Below are positions 38,674 through 47,473 of a stretch of DNA of 64,000 nucleotides, piece by piece. Below the pieces are notes generated by a model. The model worked only from the letters and a program-made list of their open reading frames with translations, searched no databases and was not told where the DNA came from. This stretch comes from Burkholderiales bacterium. GTDB taxonomy: Bacteria; Pseudomonadota; Gammaproteobacteria; Burkholderiales; Burkholderiaceae_C. Positions within the stretch are counted from its first letter, which is position 1. Every line of letters begins with the position of its first letter. The stretch is from NCBI GenBank assembly GCA_016223165.1, contig JACRPO010000018.1:186001-250000 (forward strand). The letters are read 5' to 3'. The translations under genes were made by a program, and so were the position numbers.

Positions 38674-39399
38674 ATGCCTGACCAACCGCTGAACACGCTG
38701 CCGCCGCTGCTCGCCCTGCAGCGCCGGCTCGGCCACCAGTTCGAGAACGAGGCGCTGCTGCAGCGTGCGCTCACGCACCGCAGCTTCGGCGCCGGGCACA
38801 ACGAGCGGCTCGAGTTCCTCGGCGACGCCGTGCTCAGCCTGGCCGTCTCGCGCCTGCTCTTCGACCGCTTCGGCGACAGCGACGAAGGCGATCTCACGCG
38901 CGTCCGCGCGCACCTCGTGCGCGAGGACAGCCTGCACCGCGCCGCGCTGGCGCTCGGCCTGCCCGAGGTACTGCGCCTGTCCGAGGGCGAGGCGCGCGGC
39001 GGCGGCGCGCAGCGTGCCTCCATCCTGGCCGACGCCCTCGAGGCGGTGATCGGCGCCGTCTTCCTCGAGCGTGGCTACGAGGCGGCGCTCGGCGTCGTGC
39101 AGCGTCTCTTCGGCGAGGTCATCCAGGCCACCGAGGCCGAGAGCTGGAGCAAGGACGCCAAGACCGAGCTGCAGGAGTGGCTGCAGGCGCGCCGCCTGCC
39201 CGTGCCGAGCTACCGCATTGCCGGCACGCGCGGCGAGAAGCATGCGCAGACCTTCGAGGTCGAGTGCTCCGTGCCGACGCTCGCGCTCGCCGAGCGCGGC
39301 GAGGGGCGCTCGCGCCGTGCCGCCGAGCAGGAAGCGGCGCGCCGCCTGCTCGGGCTGCTGAAGGCGAACGACCGTCCGGGCGGGCCGCTCAGGTCGTGA
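38674..39399 (+). CDS. rnc: Ribonuclease III
   Basis: A 241-residue endonuclease of normal length. The RNase III signature NERLEFLGDAVLSLAVS lies near residue 47; the catalytic domain ends with LADALEAVIGAVFLERG. The double-stranded RNA-binding domain (about 150-230) has DAKTELQEWLQARRLPVPSY and AAEQEAARRLL. It processes rRNA precursors and other duplex RNA. It stands 28 bp after the DUF4845 gene and 54 bp before era, as in most proteobacteria. Confidence 0.96.
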   Translation: MPDQPLNTLPPLLALQRRLGHQFENEALLQRALTHRSFGAGHNERLEFLGDAVLSLAVSRLLFDRFGDSDEGDLTRVRAHLVREDSLHRAALALGLPEVLRLSEGEARGGGAQRASILADALEAVIGAVFLERGYEAALGVVQRLFGEVIQATEAESWSKDAKTELQEWLQARRLPVPSYRIAGTRGEKHAQTFEVECSVPTLALAERGEGRSRRAAEQEAARRLLGLLKANDRPGGPLRS

Positions 39400-39453
39400 C
39401 GCCCACTGCTTGCCGCCCTGCCGCGCCTGCGGCGCAATGTCGCCTTCGCCGGC

Positions 39454-40485
39454 ATGCCTGAGCCCTCCGCCGCCTCCGCCGCGCCGCCGCTGCCGCAACG
39501 CTGCGGCCACGTCGCCATCGTCGGCCGCCCCAACGTCGGCAAGAGCACGCTGCTCAACGCCCTCGTCGGCCAGAAGATCAGCATCACCTCGAAGAAGGCG
39601 CAGACGACGCGCCACCGCATCACCGGGGTGCACACCGCGGGCCCGAGCCAGTTCGTCTTCGTCGACACGCCGGGCTTCCAGACACGCCAGCAGAAGGCCC
39701 TCAACCGCACACTCAACCGCACCGTGCTGGCGACGCTCGCCGACATCGACGTGGTGCTCTTCGTGTGCGAGGCGGGCCGCTTCACGCTCGACGACGCCAA
39801 GGTGCTGGCGCTGCTGCAGGATGCGTCGATGCAGGGCAAGCCGGTCATTCTCGTCGCCAACAAGCTCGATGCGCTCGTGCGCCGGCAGGAGGTGCTGCCC
39901 TGGCTCAGGCAGATGCAGGAGCGCCACCCGTTCGCCGAGTTCGTGCCGATGTCGGCGCGCAAGGCGGCCGATGTCGAACGCCTGCTCGCGATCGTCGGGC
40001 CCTACCTGCCCGAGCAGCCTTGGCAGTACGAGGCCGAGGTGCTCACCGACCGCAGCGAGCGGTTCCTCGCCGGCGAGCTCGTGCGCGAGAAGCTCTTCCG
40101 CCTCACCGGCGACGAACTGCCTTACACCTCGACGGTCGTGATCGAGAAGTTCGAGGAGGAGGGCGGCGAAGGGGGCGAGAGCGCCGAGAGAGCCGAGAGC
40201 GGCGAGGGCGCCGCGAGCGGACCCGGCGGCGACGCCGGTGCCGCGCCGCCTGCCGTGGCCGGCCCGCGCCGCGTGCGCATCGCCGCAAGCATCGTCGTCG
40301 AGCGCGACGCGCACAAGGGCATGGTCATCGGCGAGGGCGGCGAGCGCCTCAAGCGCATCGGCAGCGAAGCCCGGCAGGAACTCGAGCGGCTGCTCGAGGC
40401 GCGCGTCTTCCTCGAACTCTGGGTCAAGGTGCGCTCGGGCTGGGCCGACGACGAGGCGCACCTGCGCAGCTACGGCTACGAGTGA
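39454..40485 (+). CDS. era: GTPase Era with an acidic/alanine-rich insert
   Basis: A 343-residue GTPase, longer than the usual 300. G motifs are [14 protein letters not shown], the DTPGFQTR switch, NKLDALVRR and SARKAADV. The C-terminal KH domain has [21 protein letters not shown]. Between the GTPase domain and KH core, a low-complexity insert of about 40 residues (approximately 233-271, Glu/Gly/Ala/Ser-rich) interrupts the usual EKFEE to [10 protein letters not shown] transition. Era binds the 3-prime end of 16S rRNA during small-subunit assembly. recO follows 39 bp downstream. Confidence 0.95.
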   Translation: MPEPSAASAAPPLPQRCGHVAIVGRPNVGKSTLLNALVGQKISITSKKAQTTRHRITGVHTAGPSQFVFVDTPGFQTRQQKALNRTLNRTVLATLADIDVVLFVCEAGRFTLDDAKVLALLQDASMQGKPVILVANKLDALVRRQEVLPWLRQMQERHPFAEFVPMSARKAADVERLLAIVGPYLPEQPWQYEAEVLTDRSERFLAGELVREKLFRLTGDELPYTSTVVIEKFEEEGGEGGESAERAESGEGAASGPGGDAGAAPPAVAGPRRVRIAASIVVERDAHKGMVIGEGGERLKRIGSEARQELERLLEARVFLELWVKVRSGWADDEAHLRSYGYE

Positions 40486-40524
40486 GGGTGGCAGGCCTGC
40501 GCGGCGCGCCGAGTTCCTGAGCCG

Positions 40525-41307
40525 ATGGCCACCGCCCGCGCCACGCCGCCGCTCGCCGCCTTCGTGCTGCACAGCTACGACTGGAGCGAGTCGAGCCTCA
40601 TCGTCGATCTCTTCACGCGCAGCCAGGGTCGCGTGGTCGTCGTCGCCAAAGGGGCCAAGCGGCCGACCTCGAACTTCCGACCGCTGCTGCTGCCCTTCCA
40701 CCCGCTCACCGTGTGGCTGTCGCGCGCTGCCACCGACGAGCAGGGCGAGGTCAAGAGCCTGCGCGCCGTGGAGTGGGGCGGCGGCGCACCGCTGCCGGCG
40801 CCGGCGCTGATGTCGGGCTTCTATCTCAACGAACTGCTGCTCAAGGGCCTGGCGCGCCAGGACGCGCATCCGGCGCTCTTCGATGCCTACGCCGAGACGC
40901 TCGCCGAGCTGACGCTGCCGGCAACGGCTGCCGGCGCGGACGCCGAGGCGGTGGCGCTGCGCGCCTTCGAGCTCGTGCTGCTGCGCGAACTCGGCTGGTT
41001 GCCCGAGCTCGACGTGGTCACCGCGAGTGCCGAACCCCTGGCCGCGGAGCGCCGCTACACGCTCTCGCCCGAGGCAGGCATCGTGGCCGATCCCGGGGGG
41101 GCGCCCGGCACCACCTGGGTGGCCCTGCAGGCTGCGCTGCTGCACGGCAGCGCGGCCGCGTTGCGCCAGGCGTGCGCCGCCGACGCGGCGGCACTGCGCA
41201 CGCCCCTGCGCAACCTCGTTCACTATCATCTCGGCACCGCGCAACTGCGCACGCGCCGCGTCGGCCTGCAGTTGCAGCGGCTGGCGGCCCTGCCGCCCGA
41301 ACGATGA
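40525..41307 (+). CDS. recO: DNA repair protein RecO
   Basis: A 260-residue protein. The OB-fold N-terminus reads AAFVLHSYDWSESSLIVDLFTRSQGRVVVVAKGAKR and the central helical part has SGFYLNELLLKGLARQDAHPALFDAYAETL, both typical of RecO. It helps RecR load RecA on SSB-coated DNA. The family zinc-finger Cys residues are not obvious. Its stop overlaps the pdxJ start (ATGA), and the era-recO-pdxJ-acpS order is standard. Confidence 0.94.
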   Translation: MATARATPPLAAFVLHSYDWSESSLIVDLFTRSQGRVVVVAKGAKRPTSNFRPLLLPFHPLTVWLSRAATDEQGEVKSLRAVEWGGGAPLPAPALMSGFYLNELLLKGLARQDAHPALFDAYAETLAELTLPATAAGADAEAVALRAFELVLLRELGWLPELDVVTASAEPLAAERRYTLSPEAGIVADPGGAPGTTWVALQAALLHGSAAALRQACAADAAALRTPLRNLVHYHLGTAQLRTRRVGLQLQRLAALPPER

Positions 41308-42116
41308 ACCCGCTCATTGCCCAGGACAGTGCCCAGACCAGCGCCCGGCGCGGGCACGGCACCACCGCCCTCTCGGTCAACGTGAACAAGGTGGCGCTGC
41401 TGCGCAACACGCGCCACCTCGGCATCCCGAGCGTCGTGCGCGCGGCGACGCTCGCGCTGGAGGCGGGCGCCGACGGCATCACCGTGCACCCGCGCCCCGA
41501 CGAGCGCCACATCCGCGCCCACGATGTGCACGAGCTCGCCGCGCTGATGAAGCAGTGGCCGCAGGCCGAATACAACATCGAGGGCAACCCGTTCCACAAC
41601 CTGATGGACTTCATCCGCGCCGTGCGCCCCCATCAGGCGACCTTCGTGCCCGACAGCGAGGGCCAGTTCACGAGCGACCACGGCTGGAACCTCGCCGCGG
41701 GCGCCTCTGATACTGCGCGCCTGCGCCCGCTCATCGACGAATGCCGCGCGCTCGGCGTGCGCGTGAGCCTCTTCATGGACGCCGAGCCGACGGCGATGCC
41801 GCTGGCGCGCGAGGTCGGTGCCGCGCGCGTCGAGCTCTACACCGAGCCGTATGCGGCGGCGCACGGCACGCCCGACCAGGCCCGTCAGCTCGAGCGCTTC
41901 GCGGCGGCGGCGCGCGCCGCCGCCGCGGCCGGCCTCGGCGTGAACGCCGGGCACGACCTCAACCGCGACAACCTCACACCCTTCCTGCGTGCCGTGCCCG
42001 CCGTCCTCGAAGTCTCGATCGGCCATGCGCTCATCGCCGATGCGCTGGAGCTTGGCCTGCCCGAGACGGTGCGCGACTACCAGCGCATCATCCGCCGCGC
42101 CGCGGCGCCGGCCTGA
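41304..42116 (+). CDS. pdxJ: Pyridoxine 5'-phosphate synthase PdxJ
   Basis: A 270-residue TIM-barrel protein. [70 protein letters not shown] and [15 protein letters not shown] cover the PdxJ active-site Glu and His residues. It condenses 1-deoxyxylulose 5-phosphate with aminoacetone 3-phosphate to pyridoxine 5-phosphate. The first 21 residues are an extension before the barrel. It overlaps recO and precedes acpS, separated by a dispersed repeat. Confidence 0.96.
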   Translation: MNPLIAQDSAQTSARRGHGTTALSVNVNKVALLRNTRHLGIPSVVRAATLALEAGADGITVHPRPDERHIRAHDVHELAALMKQWPQAEYNIEGNPFHNLMDFIRAVRPHQATFVPDSEGQFTSDHGWNLAAGASDTARLRPLIDECRALGVRVSLFMDAEPTAMPLAREVGAARVELYTEPYAAAHGTPDQARQLERFAAAARAAAAAGLGVNAGHDLNRDNLTPFLRAVPAVLEVSIGHALIADALELGLPETVRDYQRIIRRAAAPA

Positions 42117-42120
42117 ACCA

Positions 42121-42173
42121 CCGGGCCGTCGCCAGGGCGAAGACCGCGCATGCGCCGCACGAAGGTCGCCCGG
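42121..42173 (+). repeat. Dispersed intergenic repeat, copy C
   Basis: The pdxJ-acpS spacer matches copies A and B less closely, but the series GGCGAAGACCGC, ATGCGCCGCACG, AAGGTCGCCC aligns with the same blocks in order and at the same spacing. It ends nine bases before the acpS GTG. Confidence 0.6.
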
Positions 42174-42181
42174 GTCACGCC

Positions 42182-42604
42182 GTGATCTACGGCATCGGCA
42201 CCGACATCTGCGACCTGCGCCGCATGGAGCAGACGCTGGCGCGGCGCGGCGACCGCTTCGCCGAGCGCGTGCTCGGGCCGGCCGAGCTGCAGGTCTTCCA
42301 CGCGCGCCGCGGCCGGCATCCGGCGCGCGGCCTGCGCTTCCTGGCCACGCGCTTCTCGGCCAAGGAGGCGTTCGCCAAGGCCATCGGCCTGGGCATCCGC
42401 ATGCCCATGAGCTGGTCGGCCTGCGAGATCCTCAACGAGCCGAGCGGCAAGCCTGTGATCCGCTTGTCCGGCGCGCTCGCCGGCTGGTTTGCCGAGCGGG
42501 CGCTCGTCGCCCATGTCAGCGTCAGCGACGAGACGGACTACGTTGCCGCCTTCGTCGTCGTCGAACGCAAGGAACAGAAGGAGATGGCCGCATATGAACC
42601 CTGA
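42182..42604 (+). CDS. acpS: Holo-[acyl-carrier-protein] synthase AcpS
   Basis: A 140-residue phosphopantetheinyl transferase of normal length. The opening [20 protein letters not shown] holds the metal-binding Asp, and [16 protein letters not shown] its partner Glu. It transfers phosphopantetheine from CoA to ACP Ser37 (encoded at 28.7 kb). The start is GTG. The end overlaps nagZ by 11 bases; an AAGGAGAT site for nagZ lies inside its last codons, so the two are coupled. Confidence 0.95.
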   Translation: MIYGIGTDICDLRRMEQTLARRGDRFAERVLGPAELQVFHARRGRHPARGLRFLATRFSAKEAFAKAIGLGIRMPMSWSACEILNEPSGKPVIRLSGALAGWFAERALVAHVSVSDETDYVAAFVVVERKEQKEMAAYEP

Positions 42605-43664
42605 CCACGATGCGCACGCGCCGGTAGTGCTCGACATCGCCGGCCTCGCGCTGACGCCAGACGACCGCCGCCGGCTCGCGCACCCGCTCACCGGCGGCCT
42701 GATCCTCTTCGCGCGCAACTGGGAGAGCCGGCGCCAGCTCACCGAGCTCACCGCCGAGATCAAGTCGCTGCGGCCCGACTGCCTCGTCTGCGTCGACCAC
42801 GAAGGCGGCCGCGTGCAGCGCTTCCGCACCGACGGCTTCACGGCGCTGCCGGCGATGCGCGTGCTCGGCGAGTTGTGGATGCGCGATGCGATGGCCGCCA
42901 CCGACGCCGCCAGCGCGCTCGGCCAGGTGCTCGCGGCCGAGTTGCGCGCCTGCGGCGTCGATCTCTCCTTCGCGCCCGTGCTCGACCTCGACCACGGCGG
43001 CAGCACCGTCATCGGCGACCGCGCCTTCCATCGCGACGCGCGTGTTGCCGCGCTGCTGGCCAAGAGCGTCGCGCACGGCATGCTGCGCGCCGGCATGGCG
43101 CACTGCGGCAAGCACTTTCCCGGCCACGGCTTCGTCAAGGCCGACAGCCACGTGGCCGTGCCGGTGGACCGGCGCAGCCTGAAGGCATTGCTCGAAGACG
43201 ACGCCGCGCCCTACGCGTGGCTGAGCGCCACGCTCACCGCGGTGATGCCGGCGCACGTCGTCTACGCCAAGGTCGACCACCGGCCGGCCGGCTTCTCCGA
43301 GCGCTGGCTGAAGGAGATCCTGCGCGAGCGCATGGGCTTCACCGGCGCCGTGTTCAGCGACGACCTCAGCATGGAAGGTGCGCGCCACCTCGACGGCGCC
43401 GCGTTGACCTTCACCGAAGCCGCCGTGCTCGCGCTGCAGGCCGGCTGCGACTTGGTGCTGCTGTGCAACCAGTCGGTCGATGGCGGCGAGGCCGTGGACG
43501 AACTGCTCGAAGGCCTCGCGGCCGCGGCCACCGACGGCCGCTGGTCGCCCGACCCGGACAGCGAGGCGCGCCGCCAGGCGCTGCTGCCCGCCACGCCGCC
43601 GATCACCTGGGACGCGCTGATGCACGACCCGACCTACCAGCGCGCGCTCGAGCGCCTGCCTTGA
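42594..43664 (+). CDS. nagZ: Beta-N-acetylhexosaminidase NagZ (GH3)
   Basis: A 356-residue GH3 enzyme. [30 protein letters not shown], the GRAFH-like [29 protein letters not shown] (loop with catalytic acid/base His) and [10 protein letters not shown] (nucleophile Asp) are NagZ signatures. It removes GlcNAc from cell-wall anhydro-muropeptides in the cytoplasm during recycling. The ATG at 42594 lies eight bases after AAGGAGAT. It closes the conserved block; a sucrose-type LacI gene follows 26 bp later. Confidence 0.95.
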   Translation: MNPDHDAHAPVVLDIAGLALTPDDRRRLAHPLTGGLILFARNWESRRQLTELTAEIKSLRPDCLVCVDHEGGRVQRFRTDGFTALPAMRVLGELWMRDAMAATDAASALGQVLAAELRACGVDLSFAPVLDLDHGGSTVIGDRAFHRDARVAALLAKSVAHGMLRAGMAHCGKHFPGHGFVKADSHVAVPVDRRSLKALLEDDAAPYAWLSATLTAVMPAHVVYAKVDHRPAGFSERWLKEILRERMGFTGAVFSDDLSMEGARHLDGAALTFTEAAVLALQAGCDLVLLCNQSVDGGEAVDELLEGLAAAATDGRWSPDPDSEARRQALLPATPPITWDALMHDPTYQRALERLP

Positions 43665-43690
43665 TCGCAGGGGCCGGCGCCGCAGGATCC

Positions 43691-44734
43691 ATGCGCGAGT
43701 CCGAACGCAAGCGCCTGCAGATGGCCGACATCGCGCGCCTGGCCGGCGTGTCGGTGTCCACCGTCTCGCGGGCGCTGAACGGTAGCACGCTCGTCAATGC
43801 CCAGACCCGCGAGCGCGTCGAGCAGCTCGCCCGCTCGCTCAACTACGCCATCAACCTGGGTGCGCAGAACCTGCGGTTGCGCAAGAACCAGACCATCGCC
43901 GTCGTCGTGCCCTACGACAGCAAGGCCCGGCAGCACATCTCCGACCCGTTCTTCCTGTCCATCGTGGGCAGCATCGCCGACGCGCTCACCGATCGCGGCT
44001 ACGACATGCTGCTGTCGCGGGTGGATGCCGAACGGCTGGACAGTGCGGCGCAGCTGTTCGACTCGGGCAAGGCGCTGGGCCTCGTCATCATCGGCCAGTG
44101 GCGGCACCACGACCAGCTCAACGAACTGGCGGCACGCAAGGTGCCGCTCGTGGTGTGGGGCGGGCAGCTTGCGCAGCAGCTCTACTGCAGCGTCGGCGGC
44201 GACAACATCGGCGGCGGCCTGCAGGCCACGCGCCACCTGCTGCAGCAGGGGCGTCGGCGCATCGCCTTCGTGGGCGATGCCGGCCTGCCCGAGGTGCGGC
44301 TGCGGCGCCAGGGCTACTGGCAGGGGCTGCACGAGGCCGGCCTCGAGCCCGATGCGCGGCTCGAGGTGGCGGCGCCCTTCGAGATCTCGGCCGCACGCGA
44401 GGCGCTCGACCGGCTGGCGGCCGGCCGCACGCGCTTCGACGGGTTGGTCGCCTGCAGCGACCTGCTCGCCCTGCAGGCCGTGCAGGCGTTGCGCAGCGTC
44501 AAGCGCCGGGTGCCCGCCGACGTGGCGGTGGTCGGCTACGACGACATGCCCGTGGCCACCTACAGCGACCCGCCGCTCACCACGGTGCACCAGCCGGTCG
44601 GCCTGGCCGGCGCCGAGATCGTCGACGCGATGCTCGGCCTGCTGCGCGGCGAGCGCGTGGCTCCGCGCACCTTGCCCGTCCATCTCGTGGTGCGCGAGAG
44701 CGCACCGGCGGCCACCGAAACGCCTGGCCGCTGA
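43691..44734 (+). CDS. LacI-family repressor of the sucrose locus
   Basis: A 347-residue regulator. The LacI-type helix-turn-helix (about 10-32) reads MADIARLAGVSVSTVSRALNG, with a hinge (ERVEQLARSLNY) and a periplasmic-binding-like effector domain (about 67-340) including VVGYDDMPVATYSDPPLTTVHQP. It most likely represses the TonB receptor, MFS permease and sucrose phosphorylase genes downstream, because two LacI-type palindromes lie between it and them. The effector is probably sucrose or a breakdown product, by comparison with SuxR-type systems; this is inference. Confidence 0.9.
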   Translation: MRESERKRLQMADIARLAGVSVSTVSRALNGSTLVNAQTRERVEQLARSLNYAINLGAQNLRLRKNQTIAVVVPYDSKARQHISDPFFLSIVGSIADALTDRGYDMLLSRVDAERLDSAAQLFDSGKALGLVIIGQWRHHDQLNELAARKVPLVVWGGQLAQQLYCSVGGDNIGGGLQATRHLLQQGRRRIAFVGDAGLPEVRLRRQGYWQGLHEAGLEPDARLEVAAPFEISAAREALDRLAAGRTRFDGLVACSDLLALQAVQALRSVKRRVPADVAVVGYDDMPVATYSDPPLTTVHQPVGLAGAEIVDAMLGLLRGERVAPRTLPVHLVVRESAPAATETPGR

Positions 44735-44799
44735 GCGCGCCTGGCTCTGCGTCGCACCGCGGCGCGCGCCAGCGCACCGGTGACCGACGACGGGGTGTT

Positions 44800-44819
44800 C
44801 TATGCATTCGATTGCATAG
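44800..44819. promoter_or_regulatory. LacI-type operator O1 upstream of the sucrose receptor gene
   Basis: CTATGCATTCGATTGCATAG is a 20-base palindrome with one mismatched pair and the central CG typical of LacI-family operators. Its TCGA core and TGCA arms match the stronger site 82 bp downstream. It lies 65 bp after the lacI-type gene, so it could serve for looping or for auto-control. Confidence 0.75.
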
Positions 44820-44881
44820 CGAACAGCAGACGGCGCTCCTCAGGAGATGATCACTTGGCGCGTGACCCAGGTTTTCCCGCA

Positions 44882-44899
44882 TTTGCAATCGATTGCAAA
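44882..44899. promoter_or_regulatory. LacI-type operator O2, perfect palindrome
   Basis: TTTGCAATCGATTGCAAA is a perfect 18-base palindrome with a central CG, the standard LacI-family geometry. It lies 111 bp before the TonB-receptor start. TTGCAA within it and TGAAAT 16 bases on (44905-44910) could be -35 and -10 boxes, so bound repressor would block the promoter. Confidence 0.85.
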
Positions 44900-45010
44900 G
44901 AGGCTGAAATGCGATCGGCCCGTGCAGCCCGCGCAGCCCGCACGAAAGGTGCGGGCCCTGACCGCTGCATGCCGAGAGTCCTGCCCGGCGACAAAACCCA
45001 AGGAGACACC

Positions 45011-47341
45011 ATGCCCCTCTCGAACAAGCTCACACCGCGGCCCGCGATGCGACCGGTGGCCCTGGCCGCGGTGCTCGTGCTCGCGACGCAGGCCCACGCC
45101 CAGACGCCACCCGCGGCCGCCGACGCTGCGGCGGCGGCAGGTGACGGACTGAAGCTCGACACCATCGTCATCACCGGCAGCACGGTGCTGCGCTCGAAGA
45201 TGAAGCAGAGCGTCTCGGTGTCGACGGTCGGTCTCGACCAGGTCGGCAACCTCGTCGCCTCGAGCGCCACGGAGGTGCTGCGTGCCGTGCCCGGCCTGCG
45301 TGCCGAGTCCACCGGTGGCGAAGGCAACGCCAACCTCGGCGTGCGCGGCCTGCCCATGTCCGACGGAGGCGGCCGCTACGTGCAGCTGCAGGAAGACGGC
45401 CTGCCGATCCTGCTCTTCGGCGACATCTCGTTCGCCACCGCCGACCAGTTCCTGCGCGCCGACAACAACCTCGACTCGATCGACGTGCTGCGCGGCGGCT
45501 CGGCGGCCACGCTGTCGACCAACTCGCCCGGCGCCATCGTCAACTTCATCTCGCGCAACGGCAAGACGCCCGGCGGCTCGATCGGCATGAGCGTCGGCCT
45601 CGACCACCGCCAGCAGCGCGTCGACTACGGCGTCGGCACCGCGCTCGGCAACAAGACCTGGCTGCACGTGGGCGGCTTCTACCGCATCGGCGAAGGCGTG
45701 CGGCCCACCAACGTCACGGCCGAGAACGGCGGGCAGGTCAAGCTCTCGCTGCTCAAGGAGTTCGACACCGGCTACGTCCGCTTCACGTTCAAGCAACTCG
45801 ACGACAAGACGCCGACCTACCTGCCCGTGCCCGTGCGCCTCAACGGCAACACGATCGAGCAGATCCCCGGCGTCGACCCGCGCACCGCGTTCTTCATCAA
45901 TTCGAACTTCGCGCAGGACCCGGTGATCGACCGCAACGGCAACGCCGTGATCACGAGCCCGGCCGACGGCCTGTCGGTGCAGGTCCGCTCCTTCGGCGTC
46001 GAGGGCCAGTTCAAGCTCGGCGAGGGCTGGAGCCTCACCAACCGCTTCCGCAAGAGCGACATCGGCGGGCGCTTCATCGGCGTGTTCCCGGCGGGTTCCG
46101 CACCCACCGACCCGGCCAACGGCGCGAACCAGTACACCGGCACCACGCCGGCGTTCTCGGCGCACATCTTCAACACCTCGCTCGACGACATGGGCAACGT
46201 GTTCAACGACCTGCGCCTGCAGAAGGAGATCGTCCTCGGCGCCGGCTCCAGGCTCGCGCTGACCGGTGGCCTCTTCTCCGGCACGCAGAAGATCGCGCAG
46301 ACCTGGTACTGGAACCGCTACAACATCTCGCTGCGGGGCGAGGGGGCCGTGCTGCTCGACAACGCCGGCGCGCAGACCAACTTGCCGGTCGCACCGGGCA
46401 CGCTCACCTGGGGCGGCTGCTGCGTGCGCTCGTTCGCCTACGACATCACCGCCGTCGCGCCGTATGCGGCGGCCTCCTGGGAACTGGGCGCGCTGATCGT
46501 GGACGCGAGCCTGCGCTACGACAAGCAGCGCGGCAGCGGCTACTACATGGAGGACGTGGGCACCACCGGCGTGTGGGACCGCGCCGTTGCCACGCGCGTC
46601 AACTACTCGACCGACGGCAGTTCGTACTCGCTCGGCGCCAACTACGAGATCAGCAAGGACATGGCGGCCTTCGGCCGGGCCAGCCGCGGCATCTCGTGGA
46701 AGTCGCCCGACCGCGTGCTCGGCGCCAACAACGTGGCCCGCGGCATCGAGGAGTACCAGGGCAACGAGGTCACGCAGTTCGAGGGCGGCGTGAAGCTGCG
46801 CCGCGGCGCGCTCAGCGCCTTCGTCACCGCCTTCTTCGCCAAGACGAAGGAAGGCGCCGGCTTCGAGGTGACCACGCAGACGTACAAGGACAACTCGTAC
46901 GACTCCAAGGGCGTCGAGGCCGAACTCGCCTGGCGCTCCGGCAGCCTGCGCGTGCAGGGTGGTGCCACGTTCACCAAGGCCGAGATCACATCGGGCGCCA
47001 ACACGGGCAAGACGCCGCGTCGCCAGGCCGACCTCGTCTACCAGGTGACGCCGAGCTACAGCCTCGGTGCGCTCGAGTTCGGCGGCGCCCTCGTCGGCAC
47101 GACCAAGTCCTATGCGCAGGACGACAACCAGGTGGTGCTGCCGGCGTACTACGTCGTCAACGCCTTCGCGAACTACGAGTTCGCGCCGAACACCACCTTC
47201 TCGCTCGGCGTGAACAACCTCTTCGACAAGGTCGGCTACACCGAGGCCGAGGGCCAGGGCAACCTGACCAACAACGCGCTGTACATTGCCCGTTCGATCA
47301 ACGGACGCAGCGTGCGGGCGTCGCTGAAGTACACGTTCTGA
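45011..47341 (+). CDS. TonB-dependent outer-membrane receptor (predicted sucrose uptake)
   Basis: A 776-residue receptor. A signal peptide ends near ATQAHAQ; a plug domain follows, from LDTIVITGST to about residue 165, with SSATEVLRAVPGLRAES and GGSAATLSTNSPGAIVNFISRNG. The remainder is a 22-strand barrel ending SLKYTF with a terminal Phe. AAGGAG lies six bases before the ATG. It follows the LacI-type operators and precedes the permease and sucrose phosphorylase genes, so sucrose is the likely cargo, as in sux-type loci. An earlier in-frame ATG would cover the operators and is rejected. Confidence 0.9.
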   Translation: MPLSNKLTPRPAMRPVALAAVLVLATQAHAQTPPAAADAAAAAGDGLKLDTIVITGSTVLRSKMKQSVSVSTVGLDQVGNLVASSATEVLRAVPGLRAESTGGEGNANLGVRGLPMSDGGGRYVQLQEDGLPILLFGDISFATADQFLRADNNLDSIDVLRGGSAATLSTNSPGAIVNFISRNGKTPGGSIGMSVGLDHRQQRVDYGVGTALGNKTWLHVGGFYRIGEGVRPTNVTAENGGQVKLSLLKEFDTGYVRFTFKQLDDKTPTYLPVPVRLNGNTIEQIPGVDPRTAFFINSNFAQDPVIDRNGNAVITSPADGLSVQVRSFGVEGQFKLGEGWSLTNRFRKSDIGGRFIGVFPAGSAPTDPANGANQYTGTTPAFSAHIFNTSLDDMGNVFNDLRLQKEIVLGAGSRLALTGGLFSGTQKIAQTWYWNRYNISLRGEGAVLLDNAGAQTNLPVAPGTLTWGGCCVRSFAYDITAVAPYAAASWELGALIVDASLRYDKQRGSGYYMEDVGTTGVWDRAVATRVNYSTDGSSYSLGANYEISKDMAAFGRASRGISWKSPDRVLGANNVARGIEEYQGNEVTQFEGGVKLRRGALSAFVTAFFAKTKEGAGFEVTTQTYKDNSYDSKGVEAELAWRSGSLRVQGGATFTKAEITSGANTGKTPRRQADLVYQVTPSYSLGALEFGGALVGTTKSYAQDDNQVVLPAYYVVNAFANYEFAPNTTFSLGVNNLFDKVGYTEAEGQGNLTNNALYIARSINGRSVRASLKYTF

Positions 47342-47473
47342 GCCCGTGCCGAAGCGGGCCGCCGCAGCGATGTTGTCGCGCCGGCGCCTCGTGCCTTCGC
47401 AGGCTGCCGCCGCCCTGGCCGGCCCGCTCCCCCCGAATCGCGCGCCGGTCCCGGCCGGCCGCGCACGAACACC

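Noticed and set aside
44780-45010. Earlier start for the sucrose TonB receptor
   Set aside because: It would place both LacI-type operators inside the coding sequence and put a long polar stretch before the signal peptide; the ATG at 45011 has AAGGAG and a normal signal.
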